This document shows positions 17,349-28,059 of a stretch of 64,000 nucleotides of DNA, piece after piece; position 1 is the first letter of the stretch; each line of letters starts with the position of its first letter. Source of the DNA: Streptomyces sp. CB02056 (GTDB lineage Bacteria > Actinomycetota > Actinomycetes > Streptomycetales > Streptomycetaceae); assembly GCF_001905545.1 (NCBI RefSeq), contig NZ_LIPD01000008.1, forward strand, positions 186,001 through 250,000. The letters run 5' to 3'. Under the pieces are notes generated by a model. The model saw nothing but the letters and a program-made list of their open reading frames with translations, had not been told where the DNA came from and made no database searches. Position numbers and translations under genes: made by a program.

Positions 17349-18581
17349 TCAGGCGGGGTCGACGACGGTCTCCGCGGCCCGCTCCCCGGCCAGGTCGAGG
17401 ACGGCCGCGGGCAGCGGCGCGGCCCCGGCGAAGCCGACGGCCCGGCGCAGCAGCCGGGCCAGCTCGTGGTCGACCAGCTCCGGGCACTCCAGCATCACCA
17501 GGTGCCCGGCGCCCTCGGCCAGCACCAGCTCCGCGCCGGGCAGCCGCTCGGCCATCGCCTCGCTGTGCGTCGAGGGCGTCAGCAGGTCCTTCGTCCCGGC
17601 CAGCACCAGCGCGGGCAGGCCGCGCAGGGCGTCCAGCGCCCCGTACTTCTCGTGCGCGCCGAACACCGGGTAGAACTCGGCGACCACGTCGATCGGGGTG
17701 GCGTCCAGCAGCTGCTCGGCGAAGCGCACCACACCGGGGTCGACGTCCCGGCCGCCGAAGGAGAACCTCCGGTAGAACACGGCGGCCACGTCCGAGCCCA
17801 GCCGCCTGGTCGCCTCGACCAGGTCGACCTGGCGGCCCAGCAGCTTCACCACCCCGGGCGCGACCTTCTTGAACAGCTTCGCGCCGGCCTTCGGCAGGCC
17901 GAGGCTGACCTCGTTCCAGTCCCCGGCGAGGGTGCCGATCAGCGCCACCCCGGCGACGCGCTCGCGGAACAGCTCCGGGTGCTGGTCGGCCAGCGCCATC
18001 ACCGTCATGCCGCCCATCGAGTGGCCCACCAGCACCAGCGGCCCGGTCGGCGCGACGGCGTCGATCACCGCCTTGAGGTCGCCGCCCAGCTGGTCGATGC
18101 CGGCCGGCTCGCCCGCCAGGTACGAGCGGGAGCGCTCGGAGCGGCCGTGGCTGCGCTGGTCCCAGAAGACCAGCCGCAGGCCCTCGCGCAGCGCGGCCCG
18201 CTGGAAGTGCCAGCTGTCCTGGTTGAGGCAGTAGCCGTGGCAGAACACCACGGTCAGCGGCTCGGCACCGGTCCCGCCGTCCGGCCCGCTCCAGCCGGTG
18301 CCGTCCAGCTCGACGTACAGCTCGGTGCCGTCCGGCGCGGCCACCGTCCTCGGGCGCCCGCGCAGCGAACCGTACGGGGCGTTCGCGTCCAGCTCGGCCC
18401 GGGCCCGGCGGCGCATCGCCCGGCCGACGGTCAGCCGCTCGATCGCGACGCCCGCGGCCGCCCCGGCCGCCAGCACGCCGACCGAGATCCCGATCACACC
18501 CGCCCGGCTCACCCCGGAGGCGGCACCGGCCGCCCTGGCGACCGCCGCGACCGGACTGCCCTCGGCCGGCCCCCCGGTCAT
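17349..18581 (-). CDS. Alpha/beta-fold hydrolase
   Basis: 410-residue hydrolase with an N-terminal hydrophobic anchor (~27-47). The oxyanion motif HG lies at 115-116, the nucleophile elbow GHSMGG has Ser188, a cap region is at ~215-300, an acid candidate at GTKDLLTP, and a His near GAGHLVML. Substrate unknown. Its ATG overlaps the alr stop by 4 nt (ATGA), the usual arrangement in Streptomyces, so the two are co-translated. tsaE follows downstream. Confidence 0.88.
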   Translation of the reverse strand: MTGGPAEGSPVAAVARAAGAASGVSRAGVIGISVGVLAAGAAAGVAIERLTVGRAMRRRARAELDANAPYGSLRGRPRTVAAPDGTELYVELDGTGWSGPDGGTGAEPLTVVFCHGYCLNQDSWHFQRAALREGLRLVFWDQRSHGRSERSRSYLAGEPAGIDQLGGDLKAVIDAVAPTGPLVLVGHSMGGMTVMALADQHPELFRERVAGVALIGTLAGDWNEVSLGLPKAGAKLFKKVAPGVVKLLGRQVDLVEATRRLGSDVAAVFYRRFSFGGRDVDPGVVRFAEQLLDATPIDVVAEFYPVFGAHEKYGALDALRGLPALVLAGTKDLLTPSTHSEAMAERLPGAELVLAEGAGHLVMLECPELVDHELARLLRRAVGFAGAAPLPAAVLDLAGERAAETVVDPA

Positions 18582-19777
18582 GCCGACCGGACCTCGGCGT
18601 GGCTGCCGCCCAGGTAGCGGCGGGGCACCCGGGCACCGATCCGGGTGATGATCTCGTACGAGACGGTGCCGCAGGCGCGGGCCCAGTCCTCGGCGGTGGG
18701 CTCGCCGCGCTCGCCGTTGCCGAACAGCAGCACCTCGTCGCCGATCGCCGGGGCGTCGCCGCCGAGGTCCACCACGAACTGGTCCATCGCGACCCGGCCG
18801 GCCACCGTGCGCCACTTGCCGTCGATCTGCACCGGGCCGGTGCCGCTGGCGTGCCGGGGGATGCCGTCGCCGTAGCCGACCGGGACCAGGCCCAGCGTCG
18901 TCTCGCCCGGCGTCGTGTAGTGGTGGCCGTAGCTGACCCCGTGCCCGCCGGGGACGTGCTTGACCAGCGCCAGCCGCGCGGTCAGCGCCATCACCGGGCG
19001 CAGCCCGAAGTCCGCCGGCGAGCCCACCTCGGGCACCGGCGACAGCCCGTACGCGGCCAGGCCGGTGCGGACCAGGTCGAAGTGCGACTCCGGCAGCAGC
19101 AGGGTGGCCGGGGAGTTCGCCAGGTGCCGGACCTCGGGGCGCAGCCCGGCGGCCTCGGCCGTGGCCAGCGCGACGCGGTAGGAGTCTAGCTGGGCCTGGA
19201 TCGACGGGTGGCCGGGCTCGTCCGCCGCGGCGAAGTGCGACCAGACGCCGACGACCGTCAGCAGCCCCTCCGCCTCGGCCCGGCGGGCGGCCGCCACCAG
19301 CCGCGGCCAGTCGTGCGGCTGGCAGCCGTTGCGGCCGAGGCCGGTGTCGGCCTTCAGGTGCACCCGGGCCGGGATACCGGTCTCGCGCACGGCGGGCAGC
19401 AGCTCGTCCAGCGCCCACTGGCCGCTGACCGAGATGTCCAGGCCCGCGCGCAGCGCCTCTCGCCACGGCCCGCCCGGCGTCCACAGCCAGCACAGGATGC
19501 GGGCCTGCTCGGGGCGGATGCCCGCGGCCCGCAGGGCCAGCGCCTCGTCCGGCGTCGCGCAGCCGAGCCAGCCGACCCCGTTCGCGACCGCCTCCCGGGC
19601 GCACTCGACCGCGCCGTGGCCGTAGGCGTTCGCCTTGACCGCGAGCATCACCGCCGTGCTGCCGACGCGTTCGCGCAACGCGGCGAGGTTGCCGCGCAGG
19701 GCGGCGAGATCGATGGTCGCCTCGGCCCGTACGCCGTCGGTGAGGGTGGCTGTGCCGATCGTGTTCGCAGTTGTCAT
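18578..19777 (-). CDS. alr: Alanine racemase
   Basis: PLP enzyme making D-alanine for peptidoglycan. 399 residues with the PLP lysine Lys48 in AVKANAYGHG, the N-terminal TIM barrel to ~250 and the C-terminal beta domain carrying VSYGHHYTTPGET with the second catalytic Tyr region. Start ATG at 19777 (MTTANTIGTA) is preferred over 19897, which adds 40 Arg/Gly-rich residues unlike the family. nnr lies upstream and the alpha/beta hydrolase overlaps downstream. Confidence 0.96.
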   Translation of the reverse strand: MTTANTIGTATLTDGVRAEATIDLAALRGNLAALRERVGSTAVMLAVKANAYGHGAVECAREAVANGVGWLGCATPDEALALRAAGIRPEQARILCWLWTPGGPWREALRAGLDISVSGQWALDELLPAVRETGIPARVHLKADTGLGRNGCQPHDWPRLVAAARRAEAEGLLTVVGVWSHFAAADEPGHPSIQAQLDSYRVALATAEAAGLRPEVRHLANSPATLLLPESHFDLVRTGLAAYGLSPVPEVGSPADFGLRPVMALTARLALVKHVPGGHGVSYGHHYTTPGETTLGLVPVGYGDGIPRHASGTGPVQIDGKWRTVAGRVAMDQFVVDLGGDAPAIGDEVLLFGNGERGEPTAEDWARACGTVSYEIITRIGARVPRRYLGGSHAEVRSA

Positions 19778-19963
19778 CAGGGTCAGTCTCCCAGACGTCC
19801 CGGAGTCCTCGCCGAACGGCCCGTCGGCGCGGCGGCCGACGACCGGGCCGCGCGCACCGCGCCGACCTGCGGCGAACCGCTCGTCCGTCCCTTGCACGGA
19901 CGCGTTCGACGGACCGTCCGGTTCCGGTTGCCGGCCCTCCGGGCGCCTTCCCGGCCTTCCCGG

Positions 19964-21439
19964 TCAGGGCGTCCGGACCGCCCGCCACACCGCCGGCAGC
20001 GCGCCGGCCACCGCGAGCGCCGTCGTCGGGGCGCCCGGCTCGCCCGCCGCCTCGCGGCCGGCCAGGCCGTGCAGGTAGGCGGCCGCCGACGCGGCGTCCA
20101 GCGGCGCGAGGCCGGCCGCCAGCAGGGAGCCGGCCAGCCCGGCCAGCACGTCGCCGCTGCCGGCCGTGGCCAGCCAGGAGGTGCCGGTCGGGTTCACCCG
20201 GACGGCCCCGCCCGGGTCGGCGACCACCGTGGTGGAGCCCTTCAGCAGCACCGTCGCGCGGTAGGCGGCCGCCAGCCGGCGGGCGGTGGCCAGCCGGGCC
20301 GCGGCCAGGTCGTCGGCGGCCGGCGGCGTGCCGCCCCCGGCACCCGCGAGCAGCCGGGCGGCCTCGCCGGTGTGCGGGGTGAGCAGGGTGGGCGCGGTGC
20401 GGCCAGCCAGCGCGTCCGGGCCGAGCCGACCCAGCTCGGTCAGCCCGTCCGCGTCCACCAGCACCGGGACGTCGCTCGCCAGCGCCTCGGCCAGCGCCTG
20501 CCGCGCCCCCTCGCCGCCGCCCGGCCCGACCACCCAGGCCTGCACCCGTCCGGCCCCGGCCGGCCCGCCCTCGGTGACCAGCACCTCCGGGAAGCGCCGC
20601 ACCACCTCTTCGGCCGCCGTGCCGACGTACCGGACGGCGCCCGCGCCCCCGTGCAGCGCCCCGGCCACCGCGAGCAGCGCCGCCCCCGGGTAGGTCGCCG
20701 AGCCGGCCGCCACCCCGACCACGCCGCGCCGGTACTTGTCGCTCTCCGCGCCCGGCACCGGCAGCAGCGCCGCCACGTCCGCGTGCTGGAGCGCCGTCAC
20801 CTCCGCGGCGAGCGGCTCCAGCCCGATGCCGACCAGCTGCACGGCGCCCGCGTACGAGGCCCCCGGGTCGATCAGCAGACCGGGCTTGTACGTGCCGAAG
20901 CAGACCGTGACGTCCGCGCGCAGCGCCACGCCCGGCACCTCGCCGGTGTCGGCGTCCACCCCGCTCGGCAGGTCCACCGCGACCACCACCCCGCGCCGCG
21001 CCGCCCGCGCGTACGGCTCCGCCGCGGGGCGCAGCCCGCCCCGGCCGCCGATGCCGACGATGCCGTCCAGCACCAGGTCCGCGCGCGAGAAGTCGGCCAG
21101 GCCGACTTCCTGCTCCACCGTCACCCGCCCACGGGCGGCCCGCAGCGCGGCCAGCCCGTCCGGGTGCGCCTTCTCCGGCACCAGCAGCACCGCCGTCACC
21201 CGCGCCCCGCGCCGGGCCAGCGCGGCCCCCGCGTACAGGGCGTCACCCCCGTTGTCCCCGCTGCCCGCGAGCACCGTCACCCGACTGCCGTACACCCGCC
21301 CCCGACGCCCGGTCAGCAGCCGCGCACAGGTCGCGGCCAGCCCCGCCGCCGCCCGCTGCATCAGCGTGCCCTCCGGCAGCCGCGCCATCAGCTCGGCCTC
21401 GGCGGCCCGGACGGTTTCCACAGGGTGTGCATGACGCAT
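19964..21439 (-). CDS. nnr: Bifunctional NAD(P)H-hydrate epimerase / ADP-dependent dehydratase
   Basis: 491-residue metabolite-repair enzyme that restores damaged NAD(P)HX. The N-terminal YjeF_N epimerase half (~1-215) has VLAGSGDNGGDALYAG and the Asp-containing LVLDGIVGIGGRG. The C-terminal ribokinase-like dehydratase half has LLTPHTGEAARLL and AGSGDVLAGLAG. Start ATG at 21439. It lies 186 nt upstream of alr. Confidence 0.95.
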   Translation of the reverse strand: MRHAHPVETVRAAEAELMARLPEGTLMQRAAAGLAATCARLLTGRRGRVYGSRVTVLAGSGDNGGDALYAGAALARRGARVTAVLLVPEKAHPDGLAALRAARGRVTVEQEVGLADFSRADLVLDGIVGIGGRGGLRPAAEPYARAARRGVVVAVDLPSGVDADTGEVPGVALRADVTVCFGTYKPGLLIDPGASYAGAVQLVGIGLEPLAAEVTALQHADVAALLPVPGAESDKYRRGVVGVAAGSATYPGAALLAVAGALHGGAGAVRYVGTAAEEVVRRFPEVLVTEGGPAGAGRVQAWVVGPGGGEGARQALAEALASDVPVLVDADGLTELGRLGPDALAGRTAPTLLTPHTGEAARLLAGAGGGTPPAADDLAAARLATARRLAAAYRATVLLKGSTTVVADPGGAVRVNPTGTSWLATAGSGDVLAGLAGSLLAAGLAPLDAASAAAYLHGLAGREAAGEPGAPTTALAVAGALPAVWRAVRTP

Positions 21440-21610
21440 GGGGAGAACTCCTTCAGCGGTCGGCTACCGCCGACGCTAGCCCGCGTCACCGCCCCACGGG
21501 AGCCGGGCCTGCGGCACACTTTCGAGTGACACCCACTTCGATCCCCCACCGGCTCCGGTCCGTACGCCTACTTTGTCGCTCGGTACAGACCAGCAGGAGG
21601 GAGAAGGGCC

Positions 21611-22168
21611 ATGGTCGCCATGCCGGCAGTCGAGCACCCGCTGAGCGAGGAGAGCCTCCTCCAGGCGTTTCTGGGGCTGGACACCCCGCTGGGAAGCAAG
21701 GCCGAGTTCATCGAAGGGGAGATCGTCGTGACACCACCGCCGGACGGCGAACACGAGACCGCGTTCTCCCTGCTGAACAGGCAGTTCATGCGCAAGGCCG
21801 AGGCCGAGTTCGATCTGTCCGGGAACAAGGGACTGATCACGCCCAAAGGACGGTTCATCCCCGACGGCACTCTGAGCCCGGTCGGCCATTTCGAGCACGC
21901 CGACTCGTGGGCTTCTGCGGAAGGGGTCTTGCTGGTCTTCGAGATCACGTCGATCAACCCGCACAAGGACCGCGAGCCCAAGCGCAGGGGCTACGCCGCT
22001 GCGGGGATCCCCTGCTACCTGCTGATCGACCGCGGCGAAGGCATGATCACCCTGTTCACTGAACCCGACGGCGAGGACTACATCACCCAGACCAAGGTCG
22101 AGTTCGGCAAGGCGATCGACCTGCCCGCCCCCTTCTCGTTCGCACTCGACACGGCGCCCCTGCGGTAG
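21611..22168 (+). CDS. Uma2-family (PD-(D/E)XK fold) protein
   Basis: 185-residue Uma2 (DUF820) protein of the restriction-endonuclease-like superfamily. The nuclease-type core is intact: Asp85 in RFIPDGTL, Glu111-x-Thr113 in FEITS, Lys124 after DREP, and the closing AAGIPCYLLID at 130-140. In vivo role unknown; some family members are linked to defence or mobile elements. AGGAGG precedes the ATG at 21611 (an ATG at 21620 is also possible). It stands alone between nnr and glmS, and its third codon positions are less G/C-biased than its neighbours, hinting at acquisition. Confidence 0.85.
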   Translation: MVAMPAVEHPLSEESLLQAFLGLDTPLGSKAEFIEGEIVVTPPPDGEHETAFSLLNRQFMRKAEAEFDLSGNKGLITPKGRFIPDGTLSPVGHFEHADSWASAEGVLLVFEITSINPHKDREPKRRGYAAAGIPCYLLIDRGEGMITLFTEPDGEDYITQTKVEFGKAIDLPAPFSFALDTAPLR

Positions 22169-22205
22169 GACGCAGCCACCGCAGGGGCGCCGTACGGCCG
22201 AGCGG

Positions 22206-24062
<1,857 letters not shown>

Positions 24063-24161
24063 GCGTGCCAGCATAAGGGCGGTTCTGTGGCCGTTTTCCC
24101 GCCGCGCGGGAACACTGCGTGACCGACACCACAGCCACCGTGAACGCCGCGACGGCTCACA

Positions 24162-25157
24162 ATGGAGCATGTGCTGACCGAACTCTGTACGCCGGGCGCC
24201 GCCACGCCCGGCCCGTCCCCGTCCCCCTACGTGGACCTCAGCCGGGCCGAGTGGAGCGCGCTGCGCGAGCGTACGCCGCTGCCGCTGACCGCCGAGGAGG
24301 TGGAACGGCTGCGCGGCCTCGGGACCGCCCTCGACCTGGACGAGGTCCGCGACGTCTACCTGCCGCTGTCGCGCCTGCTGAACCTGTACATCCACGCCAC
24401 GCACGAGCTGCGCGGGACGCTGGGCACGTTCCTGGACACCCCGGACACCGAGCGCACCCGCACCCCGTTCATCATCGGCGTGGCCGGCTCCGTCGCGGTC
24501 GGCAAGTCCACCACCGCCCGTCTGCTGCAGGCGCTGCTGGCCCGCTGGCCCGAGCACCCCCGGGTCGAACTGGTCACCACCGACGGCTTCCTGCTCCCCA
24601 ACGCCGAGCTGCGCCGCCGCGGCCTGATGGCCCGCAAGGGCTTCCCGGAGTCGTACGACCGCCGGGCGCTGATGCGCTTCGTCGCGGACGTGAAGGCGGG
24701 CAAGGAGCGGGTCAGCGCGCCGGTCTACTCGCACCTGGTGTACGACATCGTGCAGGGCGAGCGGCTGACCGTGGAGCGCCCGGACATCCTGATCGTCGAG
24801 GGCCTGAACGTGCTCCAGCCGGCCCTGCCCGGCAGCGACGGCCGCACCCGCCTCGCGGTGGCCGACTACTTCGACTTCTCGATCTACGTCGACGCCCGGA
24901 CCGACGACATCGAGCACTGGTACCTGGACCGCTTCCGCAAGCTGCGGCAGACCGCCTTCCAGGACCCGAACTCCTACTTCCGCCGCTTCACCGAGGTGCC
25001 GGAGGAGGAGGCGATGGAGTACGGCCGGCAGGTCTGGCGCACCATCAACAAGCCCAACCTGCTGGAGAACGTGCTGCCGACCCGCGGCCGGGCCACCCTG
25101 ATCCTCCAGAAGGGCCAGGACCACAAGGTCCGCCGGGCCCTGCTGCGCAAGCTCTGA
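24162..25157 (+). CDS. coaA: Pantothenate kinase, type I
   Basis: Phosphorylates pantothenate, the first step of coenzyme A synthesis. 331 residues with Walker A GVAGSVAVGKST at 106-117, LVTTDGFLLPN, the pantothenate-site segment KGFPESYD, and DFSIYVDA. CoA feedback control is usual for this type. Start ATG at 24162 is used; GTG at 24171 with GGAG only 3 nt upstream is an alternative. It is divergent from glmS and converges on glmM with a terminator between. Confidence 0.95.
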   Translation: MEHVLTELCTPGAATPGPSPSPYVDLSRAEWSALRERTPLPLTAEEVERLRGLGTALDLDEVRDVYLPLSRLLNLYIHATHELRGTLGTFLDTPDTERTRTPFIIGVAGSVAVGKSTTARLLQALLARWPEHPRVELVTTDGFLLPNAELRRRGLMARKGFPESYDRRALMRFVADVKAGKERVSAPVYSHLVYDIVQGERLTVERPDILIVEGLNVLQPALPGSDGRTRLAVADYFDFSIYVDARTDDIEHWYLDRFRKLRQTAFQDPNSYFRRFTEVPEEEAMEYGRQVWRTINKPNLLENVLPTRGRATLILQKGQDHKVRRALLRKL

Positions 25158-25224
25158 GCCCACCCCGACGAGCGCGCCCCGAGGGGCGCGCCCGGGGAGG
25201 CACCTCCGGAGGAGCGCACGACAC

Positions 25225-25255
25225 GAAGGGCCCCCGCGGCGCGCGGGGGCCCTTC
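25225..25255. terminator. Bidirectional terminator between coaA and glmM
   Basis: Perfect 14-bp GC-rich stem (25225-25238 with 25242-25255) and 3-nt loop, between the two convergent stops. Confidence 0.85.
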
Positions 25256-25271
25256 ACCGTGTCTCCGGGGC

Positions 25272-26636
25272 TCAGCCCAGGTGGGTGCGCACGGCCTCGG
25301 CCAGGCGCTGCCCGACCGTCTCGGCCTGCGCCGGGTCGGCGGCCTCGACCATCACCCGGACCAGCGGCTCGGTGCCCGACGGGCGCAGCAGCACCCGGCC
25401 GGTGGAGCCCAGCTCGGCCTCGGCCTCGGCGACCGCGGCGGCCAGCTCGGTGCTGGTCCTCACCCGGGACTTGTCGACGCCCTTGACGTTGATCAGCACC
25501 TGCGGCAGCCGGGTCATCACGGCGGCCAGGTCGGCCAGCGGCTGCTTGGTGGCGGCCAGCCGGGCGCCCAGCATCAGGCCGGTCAGGGTGCCGTCACCGG
25601 TGGTGGCGTGGTCCAGCAGGATCACGTGGCCGGACTGCTCGCCGCCCAGCGCGAAGCCGTGCTCCTTCATCGCCTCCAGCACGTAGCGGTCGCCGACGGC
25701 GGTCTCCACCAGCTCGACGCCCTCGCGCTCCATCGCCAGCTTGAAGCCGAGGTTGGACATCACGGTGGCCACGGCGGTGTTGCCGCGCAGGGTGCCGGCC
25801 TCCTTCATGGCGATCGCGAGGATGGCGATGATCTGGTCGCCGTCCACCTCGTTGCCCTCGGCGTCGGCGGCCAGGCAGCGGTCGGCGTCCCCGTCCAAGG
25901 CGATGCCGAGGTCGGCCCGGTGCTCCTTCATGGCGACGCGCAGCCGGTCCAGGTGGGTGGAGCCGACGCCGTCGTTGATGTTGAGGCCGGTGGGCTCGGC
26001 CCCCAGGGTGTGGACCACCTCGGCGCCGGCCCGGGCGAAGGCCTCGGGGGCGACGTAGGCGGCCGCGCCGTGGGCGCCGTCGATGACGACCTTGATGCCG
26101 TCCAGGCGGTTGGGCAGCACGCCGATCAGGTGGGCGACGTACTTGTCGAAGCCCTCGGTGTACTCGCGCACCCGGCCGACGGCCGCGCCGGTCGGACGGT
26201 TCCAGTCCTCGTCGCCGAGGGTGTGCTTGCGGTAGTGGGTCTCGATCGCGTCCTCGATGCGGTCGTCCAGCTTGTGGCCGCCGCGGGCGAGGAACTTGAT
26301 GCCGTTGTCCGGCATGGCGTTGTGGCTGGCGGACAGCATCACGCCGAAGTCGGCGCCGAGCGCGCCGGTGAGGTACGCCACGGCCGGGGTGGGCAGGACG
26401 CCGACCCGCAGGACGTCGACGCCGGCGCTCGCCAGACCGGCGATGACGGCGGCCTCCAGGAACTCGCCCGAGGCGCGCGGGTCACGGCCGACCACCGCGA
26501 CCGGCCGGTGGCCGTCGAAGGCGCCGGCCTCGCCGAGCACATGGGCCGCGGCGACCGACAGGCCGAGCGCCAGCTCCGCCGTCAGGCCCTCGTTGGCCAC
26601 CCCGCGCACGCCGTCCGTACCGAAGAGTCGTCCCAC
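25272..26636 (-). CDS. glmM: Phosphoglucosamine mutase
   Basis: Converts glucosamine-6-P to glucosamine-1-P for UDP-GlcNAc synthesis, the step after GlmS. 454 residues with the active phosphoserine loop SASHN (Ser104), the metal loop DGDADR and the C-terminal phosphate-binding RPSGTEPLVRVM. The GTG at 26636 (GRLFGTDGVRG) is chosen: GGAGG sits 8 nt upstream and the product begins exactly as the family does. The longer frame to 26759 is not used. Confidence 0.96.
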   Translation of the reverse strand: MGRLFGTDGVRGVANEGLTAELALGLSVAAAHVLGEAGAFDGHRPVAVVGRDPRASGEFLEAAVIAGLASAGVDVLRVGVLPTPAVAYLTGALGADFGVMLSASHNAMPDNGIKFLARGGHKLDDRIEDAIETHYRKHTLGDEDWNRPTGAAVGRVREYTEGFDKYVAHLIGVLPNRLDGIKVVIDGAHGAAAYVAPEAFARAGAEVVHTLGAEPTGLNINDGVGSTHLDRLRVAMKEHRADLGIALDGDADRCLAADAEGNEVDGDQIIAILAIAMKEAGTLRGNTAVATVMSNLGFKLAMEREGVELVETAVGDRYVLEAMKEHGFALGGEQSGHVILLDHATTGDGTLTGLMLGARLAATKQPLADLAAVMTRLPQVLINVKGVDKSRVRTSTELAAAVAEAEAELGSTGRVLLRPSGTEPLVRVMVEAADPAQAETVGQRLAEAVRTHLG

Positions 26637-26710
26637 TGTCCCGTCCTCCATCACCACTGCTCGGAACCCAAACCGATGATCCCGGCCGCCGCGCAGTAGC
26701 CGGGGAACAC

Positions 26711-26745
26711 GTCGCCCCGGAGTACGCGAGGTACTCCGGGGCGAC
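26711..26745. terminator. Strong hairpin upstream of glmM
   Basis: Perfect 15-bp stem (26711-26725 with 26731-26745), 5-nt loop. A short T-run follows it on the plus strand, although both adjacent genes are on the minus strand. It insulates glmM from the rplM-rpsI operon. Confidence 0.75.
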
Positions 26746-26762
26746 GGTTTTTCGCGCAACCA

Positions 26763-26794
26763 GGGGGTGCGCCGCCAGGGCGGACCGCACCCCC
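26763..26794 (-). terminator. Terminator after rpsI
   Basis: Nine-bp stem (26763-26771 with 26786-26794) about 11 nt past the rpsI stop. Together with the hairpin at 26711-26745 it makes a double terminator. Confidence 0.65.
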
Positions 26795-26805
26795 GGGGGA
26801 GGCGA

Positions 26806-27315
26806 TTAGCGCTTGCTGTACTGCGGCGCCTTGCGGGCCTTCTTCAGACCGGCCTTCTTGCGCTCGACGGCGCGGGCGTCACGGGTCAGGAAGCCGGCCT
26901 TCTTCAGCGCGCCGCGGTTGTTGTCCACGTCGGCCTCGTTCAGGGCACGGGCGACGCCGAGGCGCAGCGCGTAGGCCTGGCCGGAGACGCCGCCACCGCT
27001 GATGCGGGCGACGACGTCGTAACGGCCGTCCAGCTCGAGGAGCTTGAAGGGCTCGTTCACGGTCTGCTGGTGCACCTTGTTGGGGAAGTAACCCTCGAGG
27101 GTGCGACCGTTGATCTTCCACTGGCCGGTGCCGGGGACGATGCGCACGCGGGCGATCGCCTCCTTGCGACGGCCCAGGCCGGCGCCGGGGACGGCCTCGC
27201 CGAAGCGGCCGGCCAGCGACTCGGAGGTGTAGCTCTCCTCGGAGGTGTACTCGCCCTCGACGGCCTCAACGGCCTCGTCGAAGTCGACCTCAAGGGTTTC
27301 AGTGGTCTCGGCCAC
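26806..27315 (-). CDS. rpsI: 30S ribosomal protein S9
   Basis: 169-residue S9, whose C-terminal tail (KARKAPQYSKR) reaches the P-site tRNA. Core motifs GRRKEAIARVRIVPGTG and ISGGGVSGQAYALRLGVAR are present. An acidic Glu/Thr-rich N-terminal extension of about 45 residues, usual in actinobacteria, precedes the core. It is 45 nt downstream of rplM in the same operon. Confidence 0.98.
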   Translation of the reverse strand: MAETTETLEVDFDEAVEAVEGEYTSEESYTSESLAGRFGEAVPGAGLGRRKEAIARVRIVPGTGQWKINGRTLEGYFPNKVHQQTVNEPFKLLELDGRYDVVARISGGGVSGQAYALRLGVARALNEADVDNNRGALKKAGFLTRDARAVERKKAGLKKARKAPQYSKR

Positions 27316-27360
27316 GGTGTTCCTCAGCTCTTTTCAGTGTTGGGGGGCTTGGTGGCCGAA

Positions 27361-27804
27361 TTACTGCGCGACCTGGGTGATCTCGAACGGCACCGGCTGC
27401 TGGGCAGCGTGGGGGTGCTGGTCGCCCGAGTAGACCTTCAGCTTCGAGAGCATCTGGCGGCCCAGGCTGTTCTTGGGGATCATGCCCTTGATGGCCTTCT
27501 CGACGGCCTTCTCCGGGTTGTTCGCCAGCAGGTCGTCGTAGCGCACCGAGCGCAGACCGCCCGGGAAGCCCGAGTGGCGGTAGGCCAGCTTCTGGGTCTT
27601 CTTGTTACCGGACAGGTGCACCTTGTCGGCGTTGATGATGATGACGAAGTCACCAGTGTCAACGTGCGGCGCGTAGATCGCCTTGTGCTTGCCCCGGAGG
27701 AGGTTGGCGGCCTGGGAGGCCAGGCGGCCGAGCACGACGTCGGTCGCGTCGATGACGTGCCACTGACGCTGGACGTCGCCGGGCTTGGGGCTGTACGTAC
27801 GCAC
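27361..27804 (-). CDS. rplM: 50S ribosomal protein L13
   Basis: 147-residue L13, an early-assembly 50S protein. MRTYSPKPGDVQRQWHVIDATDVVLGRLAS and the central HLSGNKKTQKLAYRHSG segment identify it (each fragment read in parts). It is first of the rplM-rpsI pair. The ~255-nt upstream region contains a possible TTGATG-N17-TATCTC promoter (weak -10) but no other clear signal. Confidence 0.98.
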   Translation of the reverse strand: MRTYSPKPGDVQRQWHVIDATDVVLGRLASQAANLLRGKHKAIYAPHVDTGDFVIIINADKVHLSGNKKTQKLAYRHSGFPGGLRSVRYDDLLANNPEKAVEKAIKGMIPKNSLGRQMLSKLKVYSGDQHPHAAQQPVPFEITQVAQ

Positions 27805-28059
27805 GGTCGTAGCCTTCGCTTTTCAGTGAGTGAGTCCTGACAGGAGCACCCGGACGGCAGAGCAGCCTGGCCAACCTTGGACGCAATTCAAGGGTGACCG
27901 CTGGTCGACGACCTGATGTCTCCGGCGTACCGACCTCTCACGTGAGATAGAGCGAGCCAATACGCACATCAAGCGTCCAGGTTACCGGCCGGATCCGAAG
28001 GGGTCAAAAATGGGTCGGCTCCTTCCGGCCGGAGGCCCGGCCCGCGGCCCGGCCGTCAC

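Noticed and set aside
17349..19988. 879-codon frame joining the hydrolase with sequence in alr
   Set aside because: Not a fusion protein: alr is in another frame and the hydrolase ATG at 18581 overlaps the alr stop in the usual ATGA arrangement.
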